This document shows positions 39,501 to 49,432 of a stretch of DNA of 64,000 nucleotides, piece by piece. This DNA comes from Galbula dea (lineage: Eukaryota > Chordata > Aves > Piciformes > Galbulidae): positions 5,979,950 through 6,043,949 of the forward strand of contig VWZX01010273.1 in the NCBI GenBank assembly GCA_013399015.1. Direction: 5' to 3'. Position numbers and translations under genes: made by a program. The notes beneath the pieces are model-generated. The model was not told the DNA's origin. It saw nothing but the letters and a program-made list of their open reading frames with translations, and did no database searches. Position 1 is the first letter of the stretch. Every line of letters begins with the position of its first letter.

Positions 39501-42500
39501 TATTTGTTAACTTTGTAGCTTTGTAAAAGTAATAGATGTTTTCTTATTAGCAATCACAAATGTTATTAGAGCTGGAAAGCCATTATTTAGCTTAACACTG
39601 TTCATTGATTAAGAAGTGTTTTTAATTAAAACTACAAAAATTCTTCTCTCCTTCATTAGTGACATAATGGAATTAAGATGAAAAGAGGTCATTTTGGGGA
39701 TTATTTTATGAGTATTAATGAATTCTGTTAATCAACATTACTTAACTGATTCTGTCTTGGAAATGGGAGGTAATAGAGGATTTTAGCCACAATGAGAATC
39801 TCATATTTGTTTTGTTTTATATTTAGGAACCTGAAGTAAAATGCTGATTAAATTCTACTTGCCAAATTCACATTGAAATTTTTGAGTTAGTTGGTGTTCA
39901 GATTTTAAATTCTGCTGCTGATATTAGTAAGACATAAATACCCACTCAGAAAATCCTCCCCTGTCTTTGCTGACCCATGATAAAGAAGAAGAGTAATTCC
40001 TGATGTTATACACCATACAAATAAATAAATCTGGCCCAGTGATCCTAAAACAATTTTACAACCTAGTTATGTGGTTCCTATTTAAATCAGCAATCAGCTT
40101 TTTACTTGACATCCATAAAGTCTAGAGTTTGTTTTGGGTATTTTTTTATGCTTTGTTCAATTTCAGTCTATTTTAAAATTTTTATTCTTTTCTCTTCCAC
40201 TGCATTTCTCTAAAATTCCCTAGCTCAAACATCAGCCAGGCTGTGATCAATTACAAATCCATAAACCCAAGAGGAAGTTAATAATATTTTTACACAGTAG
40301 GCTTTGCTACATCACAGGAAAGATGTAAATAATTTCTCCTTGATTAATAGGTGCTAGAGGAAGAGCGTTCAATGCTTCTAGAGTGTTTCAGAGTCATTTT
40401 AAAGGCTTTACTAGAAAAGAACAATATAGAAACAATCACTTACCACATCCAGTTCTGGCCAACGTTCTCTTCCATTCCAGAACAAGTGCCATGACAGTAC
40501 TTGCTCAAAAGTGTTCCTGCCCCAGGGCCTCAGGTAATGCTGGAGTTCAGCACTAACAGCTCCTGACACAGTTCTTCAGCCAAGATGTCAGATGCTCACC
40601 CAGCACTGCCTGTGCCAAATCTGTTGTCCAAGTTCAGTGACCTGAGGAATACAAATAAAGGGACCTGTAGGAAATGTCTTTTGTCAATGGGATGTGACTG
40701 CTGCATTGTGTTAGCACCTACTGTAGCAGGATTATTAAATCCTGCAACATAATCTTGAAACCAGCACTTCAGCTGACAGGTTGACAGCATAAAAGACAAA
40801 AAGATGGCAAGAAGAAAGTGAGAGAATATTATCTGAAGAGTAAAATGAAATCCTTCTGAACACTGCAGCACCTTTTGCTACAGGTCAATATTTGACAAAG
40901 GCAGATGTTTAACCAATTGTTTCTTCATACACCATTAAACTAAAATATTAAGTTATACCTACAAAGGGAGACACAAGCATGGCAAATATCCAGTTTTCCA
41001 TGTCTATATTAACTGTTCTATAGTTTTAGTTAAATACTTTCCAGCTGAGCACTGTATAGAGCAAGGCAGCAGGTTTGCAACATGGATGCACAAACCCTGA
41101 ATGTTTCTCATCTGTTTTCAGGTGCACTAGTGAACTGGAAGGACTGTATGAATAAAACAGCAGACCTGATATTAACTTAACCTCCAGCCCTTGGAAGTGG
41201 AAGAACTGCTTGCTTCAGAAGCATCAACATTTCCAATTATAATGCCTTCTTTTCAGAAGCTCCTAGTCATAATTATTTCAATTGTTGTTTCTACCCCAGG
41301 TATAACCTTTCCTTTCATTTCAGCCAAAACAATTTAACTCCTGCTCAATGTAAGCTCAGGGAAAACAGACTTTTTACCCAGACTTAAAAGTAATAAAAAA
41401 GTTCAAGTGACTTCTCAGTTCTACACCTTAATAATGACTGCAAGCTTGTCAGGGATGTACATTTTGTGACAAGTATGTTGTTAAGTGGTTTTTTCACCAT
41501 ATCTGCAAATCCACCAAAGGGGATTTTGTCTGTTCACCTTTTGTGATGCTACCATAGATTATGCAGAGTTTAAACAATTTACTGAAATAAAGGCTGCCCT
41601 CATTTTCCTAGAGGAGAAGGGAATTTGGCAAAATTTTGGTAGTGTTGGCTGAGAGAAACAAGAGGAGGAAGAGAGCTAGTGAGCTTACAGTCATCTGCAG
41701 GGCAGCCAAGGAGAAGCCTGATGCAACACAGAGGGAGCAGCCCACAGCACGGCTCTGGGATGGCAGAAGACTTTTCTGGGTGAACTGCAGAGGATAGATG
41801 TCCAGATTTCAACATTATCCAGGTATTGCTAGAAAAGTGATGGGCTGAGGACAAGTGATCAGCAGCACTCAGTGCAAGCAGCAGCAATGAGACTTGTTTT
41901 CAAAGATTTTTTCATTGTGTCTTATTCATGGGATATGATCTTCTCTACTTAAAAAGCTTCTTGTTGACCATTTGTAACAAAACCTATATTTTTGGCTGTA
42001 CTATTAAGGAAAGGTGCAGGCAGATACATCTCAAGCTCTGGTTTGAGCTGAGCTGATGTAAACACATTCATTTAGGAGACACTACCACCCACAGTTTATG
42101 TAAGTAACTATATACAAACTGAACTGCTGGTTTTGCTAATATTGGTCTATGGTTGCTTCATACCATCTGTGAAGTGTCCTGTACCAGCACATCATCAGGC
42201 AGCTTTTCCCCCCACCCCACCCAATCACTACATCCATTTGTGACAATGATTTCAGATGGACAGATACTTTTGTTTACTTTCATTTAGTTCAACACAGCTT
42301 GGTCACTAGGTAGCAATGCATAATTCTAATCTCTTTCAATTAGCTTTAATTAGAGCAACGTGACTCTGTCAGATTGAACTATTCATCTTGCTAAAGCAAA
42401 AAGAGATCACTGCTGTAGGACAAGGTAGATCGTGCTGTGGAAAAATAAACTTCTCATTAACCTTCTTGCTTTTCTGAATCTGTGTTTAAAGAATTTTGGG

Positions 42501-43057
42501 ACACTGTTGTTTCATTGTGTAAATCAAGGGTAAAGCATTGAAGTCAATCTTTAACATTGTTGTCCTTGAAAATAACTCAGAAATTTAAGGAACACTGTTT
42601 TCAGTTAGAGAGCACAGTTGACTCTCAAGAAAATTTTGCTGTTCTGATGATTTGCAGAAGTGTTTTACTTTAGGTATGAGTTGTTTCATGGCTTGAATTA
42701 AGGCAAAAAATATGTACTAAAATAGTGCAGTAAAATCAATTTGTATAGTCTTGATTCACCTTTATGAATATTTGGGAAGAACAAGTTAGTTGTCTCTGGG
42801 TATGAGTAGTAATTGAGGGGTGTTTAGTTGTTTCTTTCTTTTTAACTATTCATTTTAATAAATCAATAAATCTTGCATAGCAGTGTATTTTAATATAGAT
42901 TTAACCACAATGCCCACCCACCCCATAATTTTGGGTTTGTTTTCTGCGTGCAAACAGATTTATTACATTAAATAACTGGTAGTGAAATACTAATCAAATT
43001 ATGTACCTTCCTAGAAAGCAGAGGGCCTCTCAACCATTCACTGGTACCACATATGTT
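33562..43057. other. Gene-desert sequence with exon-like and enhancer-like segments
   Basis: No known gene is recognised. The longest ORF in the window (34318-34758 plus, 146 codons from a TTG) has no domain. Splice-bounded segments lie at 35806-35853 and 37751-37782 (plus) and 40444-40539 (minus). A C10 run lies at about 34206-34215. Homeodomain-site-rich segments lie at 39540-39770 and 42300-42370. Confidence 0.45.
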
Positions 43058-43180
43058 AAAAACCAAGCAAACAAAACCCAAACCAAAAAATAAAACAAAA
43101 AAACATATGAAAAACCCAAACCCAACCAACCAACAACAAAAACCAAACCACCAAATAAACCAACCAACCCCAAACTCAAG
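43058..43180 (+). repeat. A/C-rich low-complexity tract
   Basis: About 120 bp made almost entirely of A and C, with degenerate AACC, AAAC and CCAAC units and only scattered T and G. It lies 1.5 kb downstream of the predicted LUZP2 poly(A) site. Confidence 0.85.
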
Positions 43181-44699
43181 GTAGGTTGTTGCTCACTTAC
43201 AAGGTACAGATTTTTCCTGTTGTGAACACCAAGGCCAAGCCATCCCCTACCACACTATAATAAGCAGTTCTAACTGTTGTAGATATGCTGTCAGCACTGT
43301 GGAACTCTTCAGAAAGGTGAAAGGACTGCCAGGTAGGACAGCTTACCTCAGTCCTCTGGGACGTGTACATGAAGGTCTATGTCCTTTCTAGACAGAGTGC
43401 TGCAACAGTTTCAGTGACCTTTTCAGCCCATACCTTAAAGAAATTTTGGTTAAAGTGTGTCATATGTAAAAAAAAGGTTGCTTTTGACACAACTAGAAGT
43501 TAGTGTCAGTTGTGGGTAAGACAGGATCATAAGTCTCTTGCTCACTGACAATTCTGAAGCACAGCAGACTGTCTTCAGCCAGGGATGTCATGGCTATAAC
43601 TAAAAGGCAGCATATGTCTGCTATGTGGCCCACACGTGCTTAAAACAAATTCTTGTTGTATTTGAGAGGTACAATTTGATGATGATTGATTTTAGGATCA
43701 GATGTGAAAAGCCATATCTCTTTTCTGCTTATTTTTGTGGCCAGGTTTTCACTTCTTTTGACACTTAACATGGATAATCTTTTCTCTGATAGCAGTGTCA
43801 CTCTGTTGAGCAGTACTTTGCTGTCACTTGGTCAGGTCATGAGTGTCTTGTCTTTTCAGAATTGCTGCAGTGTCTCCAAGCAGAAAAATCTACTATTCTG
43901 CAAAATACTCACCTTTGAGTAGAGGAACATATACCACATATCAGGGTGAAATGTTATTCTCACCATGAGGTTGCTGAAGAATCTTAAAAGCTAAAACTGA
44001 AGCAGAGAACACCACCAAACAAAATCAAGATCTGTCATTTTGCTTTTTAAACTGATTCAAAAGCAAGGAAATGCAAACTAATATAACAGAATTACTTTCA
44101 ATCTAGTAAATGTCATGTGCTGTTGTGTATAGTAAGGGGAAAGAGGGTGTTTACAAGCTACAACTGCTCAACATGCTTCCTGCAAAGAGAAGCATAAAAG
44201 CATTGCATCCCACAATTCTGTTCCTAAGGCACTGGTTCTCCAAAGAGTTGTAACTCAGTCACATGAGACACATAAATCCATAATTAGCCCAATAATGACA
44301 TACACACCAAGAAGCAAAAGCATTCAGTCTTCCTTCTCCTTCATTCCTTTCTTGTCATAGGGTACATGACCCATGAGAAACTGGAAGACTCCTGAGAGTC
44401 ATAGAGCTTACCCCAGCCACAATGCTCTGTAGCTGAAGTGACCAAGGGCCACCTGTAGCAAAGTGGAGTTTTACCATGTAAAGTATATTTACCCTGTTGA
44501 AATCAGCCCAACCCCAAGGGATGGAAACAATCTCCCATGACTGATGCTCAAGCTATAAAATTTTAACTCAGTTCCACCTGCAAAATTTTTGCTTGAATCC
44601 TAACCCCCATGATTCTATCTCCATCTTATTAACTCTGCAATTCTGTCAGTGCTTCAGTGCTCAAAAATGGACTAGTTGTGACAGCAGCTAGGAAAAAAA
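43181..44699. other. Sequence just downstream of LUZP2
   Basis: No gene is recognised. A 78-codon plus-strand ORF (43686-43922) has no domain. This may be the immediate 3' flank of LUZP2, or 3' UTR if a more distal poly(A) site is used. Confidence 0.45.
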
Positions 44700-45208
44700 C
44701 AACCAAATAAACATCTTTTATTGTTTAAGTAAGCAGATTTGAAATGGTATTACTGAAAGGTAAGTATACATGGACCCCACTGTTGTGTTTTCACAGTTGT
44801 TCTAATGAGCTCTATTGTACTTTAACTAGGTTTACAGAATTTGTTTTCCACACATTAACTACCCCTTCATTCTTAACTTGATTTAAAACCTAATCTGCCA
44901 TAAAGGTACACGAAAGAGACTGAGAAAATACTTGAGAATAGCTTTTGTCTACAAAGAAACTAATTTACAGTATGCAATTACTGATCAGGTAGAACTAGAG
45001 TTCGAAAAACGGACTATAATACAAAGCAGTTCTTCAAACATCCATTTTGGATTATTGCTGCAAGGTACTAATTGGTCTAGTCTAGATTAATTTACAAACA
45101 TTCAGAAAACAGTGAAAAATGCATGCTTTAGAAACCTGGTACATTTCATGCCTCTGGACTAAAAAGAATATGAAGATGGAAGCAAGTGATAGACATTTTC
45201 AATGTAGA
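44700..45208 (-). other. LUZP2: Predicted LUZP2 3' untranslated region
   Basis: This is the minus-strand sequence between the LUZP2 stop codon and the first canonical poly(A) signal. The end is inferred from that signal at 44717-44722. No other AATAAA or ATTAAA is seen on the minus strand between it and the stop. Longer UTRs using distal signals are possible. Confidence 0.5.
44717..44722 (-). terminator. Polyadenylation signal AATAAA for LUZP2
   Basis: The minus strand reads AATAAA and is followed at once by 'gatgtttatttggttgtttt', a U- and GU-rich downstream element. Signal plus downstream element is the normal arrangement for a functional cleavage site. It lies about 490 bp past the stop codon. 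Confidence 0.55.
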
Positions 45209-45313
45209 TTAAAGTTTTTTTTCTGTTGTACTAACAGACTCTTCAATTTTTTTCTCATTTCTTTCAGGTGACTTTTTATCTTCAGGTTTAGTCCATGGAG
45301 GGCTGTGCAACTT
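45209..45313 (-). CDS. LUZP2: LUZP2 last coding exon, with stop codon
   Basis: LUZP2 is a brain-expressed vertebrate protein of about 346 residues with a signal-peptide-like N-terminus and a leucine-zipper coiled coil; its molecular role is poorly known. This exon encodes 34 residues and a TAA. The peptide begins KLHSPPWTKPEDKKSPER and ends TTEKKL. It aligns without gaps to the last 34 residues of human LUZP2 as I recall them: both start KL, both have PP at positions 5-6, KK at 13-14 and PE at 16-17, and both end in a charged EK.L. The acceptor just upstream (minus strand) is 'ttattttcacctttcaacag', a strong site, and the exon starts in phase 0, matching the end of the preceding exon. Identity is remembered homology plus splice logic, not a search. 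The conserved positions are few, but the equal length and matching exon boundary add weight. Confidence 0.85.
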   Translation of the reverse strand, partial: KLHSPPWTKPEDKKSPERNEKKIEESVSTTEKKL

Positions 45314-45999
45314 CTGTTGAAAGGTGAAAATAACATCAGTGTAAGCACTGCATACACAATATGCACATACATAAGCAAATCAAAAAAGGATGTTAAAAAT
45401 CCATAGCAACAGTGCAGACAGAGCTCTAGTTCTGTTAAACTCGTGTACCAGCCTTAAACTACTATAACAGAGTATGATATTCATCAGCTGTGTCTAGAGA
45501 AGGATTCTGATCTCTCCTAAGGAAGAGTCTTGAACAATCTTTAACCCAAAACCATACAAGTCTGATGCTGCTTTAGAATCATGGTGGTTTTTATCTTTCT
45601 CTCCTGGTTTATCAGATGAAGAACTCAAGTGTACAAGTTGCTTATGACTTTTCCAGTAGTAATATGGCTGTTTACAGCTTCATATAATTGCAGCTATAAA
45701 ATTATGTTGGAAACCTCTCCTTTCTCTTATTCCCAGTGCTATGGATATCGTGTGATCAAATTAAGTCACTTCATTCCTAGCAGAGTTCAGTTCTTCAACT
45801 ACTAAATAGTTTTGCAAATTGTAGCCAACCAGCTATTTTGAACAGATGAATTGCAACGAGGTAGAGTCAAAGTCTGAACGGAGTAAGCAGTCCTCTTCCA
45901 AAAGCATTGTCAACTGCATAAAGATGCTTCAAGGAATTGCATGCTTTTGCAAGACCTTTCAACAGAAACCTGAGAATCACTCAGAAATAGAATGAATAC
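45314..45999 (-). other. LUZP2 last intron (686 bp)
   Basis: Starts with gtattc and ends with a pyrimidine-rich stretch and cag. It is much shorter than the 10.2-kb intron before it. I see no repeat or other gene inside. Confidence 0.75.
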
Positions 46000-46074
46000 C
46001 TGGAAGCTTGCCTCTGTTTCTGTCTTCAAATGAGATGTTGAATTATTGCGATTCCCCAAACACGTCTTGCCAAC
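46000..46074 (-). CDS. LUZP2: LUZP2 penultimate coding exon
   Basis: Seventy-five bases encode 25 residues in phase 0. The peptide begins VGKTCLGNRNNSTSHLK and ends TETEASFQ. The corresponding human exon, as I remember it, encodes 26 residues with the same frame: a small residue plus basic residue plus C near the start (EGRPC versus VGKTC) and an acidic ETE run before a final Q. The acceptor on the minus strand is 'ctctgccatgtgtgttgacag', with a moderate pyrimidine tract. The donor is CAG/gtattc, which lacks the usual G at +5. The exon could be skipped without changing the frame. The bird copy appears one codon shorter than the human one. Assignment rests on position, phase and the partial match. 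Confidence 0.8.
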
Positions 46075-47999
46075 CTGTCAACACACATGGCAGAGAACTT
46101 TCTGTTTTTTCCCCAAATGTTCATGTTTTTTTTCTTAAATAATAATAAACAATAACAAAACCACCAAAACAAACCCAAAACCCCACAGTGGTTTTTTAGC
46201 ATACTCAATGAAATGGAACAATATTAAGTTTTCACAGCTAAGCGAATCCCCTCCTTCCATCATCCCTGTAACAGTCTAATGTGGCTGCAAGTTTAGACAC
46301 TTGACACTTACCTACCATTTTTGCTTTTTTTCCTCATGTTTATATTTCATCACAAATAGTGAAGTTTATTCCTTGAGTGGTCCCATAAAAGAGATAAGCA
46401 ATGAAAATTGCCTGTTCTGGGTGGCAAAATAGTAACAAAGATCTGAAAGCTACCGTTGGGGTTGGGACTCTTATTCCTAGCTCTCTTGTCTAAACTGCTA
46501 GATCTCTCTGGTGTCATAATCCCTGAATGGGATACAGATAATAATTCCCTCAATGGGGAAGTCAGATGACTCTCAAGGTACAGAAAACCTTGTTAGATTC
46601 ATTGCTGTCATTTTATTGCAGCAATAATGTCATTTTCTTTGCCAATATGCTTTTTAGTATCAGGGAAAACAGAGTTGAGCAGCATAAATAAAATTAATTA
46701 CACAGTAGACTTTTGAACCAGAGAGATCTCATGTTATGAGTCTTAAGTAGAGATTTAACCAGCACTGCAATTTCTGCTGTAATTAACTTAAAGTCCCTTC
46801 GGGGTGGGATTAATGATGCCATAAGTGAAGAAATTAAAATGTGAAATACAGTAAAATATTTACAATCTTTGGTCATTACTTTAACATGCAGTCACACTGG
46901 AACTTCTCTACTTCTTTTGCTATTAAAACTGATACAATTAAATGGAGCCACAATAAATGAGAGGGGATTTTAAGTCATCAGACTCTATCCAACATGACAG
47001 AAATGCTGTTTATTTTATATATTTCCATAACTCTTCCTCTGAGATCTTTCCTGTTTAGCATAAGCCCTTGCAGATTTTTGAAGCTAAGTCAAGGCTAGAT
47101 AGAATATTTTTTTACCCATCAGAAATAATCCAGCATATTAATGAAAAAAGGTGAAAAAAAATGATTAATCTGTGGACATGAGCTTTGCTCATAAGCATAT
47201 GAAAGCAAACATGCCTTCAACAGGAAACTCCCAACATCACCCACAAGATTTGTTGGCATTTCTGTAACAGTTTTTTGCTGTGGGTTCTTGTTTGGTTGTT
47301 TGGTTTTTAATATTATGCTTGATAAGATTGGTCTAGGTTAGAATAAGCTATTATGTCTAAGACAGCAAAGGTATGATGAAGAAAATAAGAAGTTTCTAAA
47401 TGGTATCTTTTGAGGATTTTAGTGGGTTTTTTTTGGACAGGCTTTCTTGAGAAAATTGAAAGTAAATCTGAATTCATCCAATGGCAACTTGAATCACGAC
47501 ACAATAGCAATTACCTCACTCAGCAAAGCACACTAAAACTAAACAGACAAACATGGAAGATTAACTAGCAAGACATTTTATAAATATCCTTTCAGTAGGA
47601 CTGATGTGAGATTGAAGTTAATTAAAAGTAAGAGATTGACAAGGGGGAAGAAAATTCATTAAATTTTTGCACTTGAGAAATTCTGTCAGTCCCTTGCCTG
47701 TAACAAAGTTGATCTATGAACAGGTGTGAATAGGAAATGAAACATGTTATTAAAGAAACTACTTGGAGAGGAGACAGCTGCCTCCCTCCTGCAAGGTTCT
47801 AGAGAGACAGTGTTAGTGCCAAGGATTTTACAGTGCTTCTGGGGCTTTTAGTCATGTTCAAGCTCCTGAAGAGCCTCTGAGACGGTGCAATGGAACTGAT
47901 TGATGGTGGGGACTCTTCAAATTTTTCCCACTATACACAATAGCTAAAAGAAGCTGAATTAATATTACTTTATAGAGAAGAATTAGGCTTGTATTGATT

Positions 48000-48043
48000 A
48001 AAAAAAAAAAACCCAAACAACAAACTAAAACAAAAACCAACCA
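48000..48043 (+). repeat. A/C-rich low-complexity tract
   Basis: An A-run followed by CCCAAAC, AACAAAC and AAAACC units. In the LUZP2 transcript this reads as U/G-rich. Confidence 0.8.
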
Positions 48044-49045
48044 TTGGAAAAGCATCTGCTCCTCCTTTTATGAAAAAAACCCAAATAACAATAGGTGGTG
48101 AGATGACAGTAAAAAAAATCTTAATAAAACTGTAATACTTCAAAAAGCTTAAAACTGTGGTCCTGGCAGGACCTGCATTTAGTATATTTACTAGTCAGCT
48201 AGATTAAAACAAAACAAAACAATGTTTTCAGCTTAGCCATGTTTAGAGAAATCTGAGAGTTTCAGAGACTTCCAGGTGAGCAGCTTGAGGACAAAAGATG
48301 TTACAGGTTAAAAGAAGGAACAGCATGTCAGGTTGTGCAATGCAGAAGACAGAAATAATGGTAATGACAGACAAGATCATTTACAAATCCATAATTTACT
48401 ATAGTACTGTACATACTGAAAAAACCCTTAGGTAACCAATTTCACCAAGACAATACATAGGAATCCAAAAATGTTACTTGAAATTAATAAAAATACAGGT
48501 CAACCATTTAAACCATATGCAAAAGAAGCAAAAAGGCTGCTTTAGAGAAAATAAAATCTAATGGTAAAATCAATGTTTTCTATACAACCAATCTTTCATA
48601 GTCTTCATAGAGCAGATCACAAAGGCCATTTTGTTAGGCAAATAGCAGTGAAGATTTATGTCTGTCATATTTGTTCACTCACTGTTGTTTTCTTTTTAGT
48701 AACATACCATATGGATCACTGTTGGAGAAAGGCAGAAAAGGACATTTTTCTAAACAAAGCAACTCCTATCTCTTTATGTTGTTAGAGCATAAAGCATTCA
48801 TCATTGATTCCTTGTCACAGTGAAACCTTGTATATCATTAACAAATAAATTACAGATTGAACAGTATGCCATCAGACAACAGCAGTTCAACAGCCAGAAC
48901 TGTGACCAGCCACTGTGGAGGAGCTGTACAGGTCCAAGGGCTCTCACCTCTTAGGCAGTTCAATTCCTAAAGCCAGGGCAGTTGGGTGTAACAGCATTCC
49001 CTGCTTTAACTGGAAATTGGCTTTAACACAACCTAAATTCAGGCT

Positions 49046-49188
49046 CATATATCTATGCTCTTATGCATATATATAAAGACATGCATATATGCATAAATAA
49101 ACACATAGCTGTGTGCTGATGTGCTTTATATGTATTTATGTGTCTATGTGTGCAGGTGTGTGTATGTGTAAACAAATAAACATACAAA
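49046..49188 (+). repeat. Degenerate AT/GT-rich simple repeat
   Basis: Interrupted TATATA, TGCATA, TGTG and ATAAACA units over about 140 bp, with 'gcatatatataaagacatgc' near the start. It is probably an old compound microsatellite. Confidence 0.7.
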
Positions 49189-49317
49189 CATAACCACCCC
49201 CAGCTTTCCCTCAGCTAAAGACCACCCCAGACAAATGGGGAAATACAGGTCCAGTGCACTACAATACCTTTCACAGTCATCACTGACATTTAGACAAAAA
49301 AAAAGCCAAATCTTTAA

Positions 49318-49432
49318 TTTATTTTGTTTTGGTTTGGGTTTTGTCAGGGTTTCTTTGCTTGTTTTTTTTGTTGTTATTTTTTTGTTGGTTTAGTTTTGTT
49401 TGCTTTGTTTTGCTTTTGTTTGTTTGTTTTAT
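49318..49432 (+). repeat. T/G-rich low-complexity tract
   Basis: About 115 bp of degenerate TTTG and TTTTG units, for example 'tttgcttttgtttgtttgtt'. It is complementary in character to the A/C-rich tract 1.3 kb away in the same intron. Confidence 0.85.
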
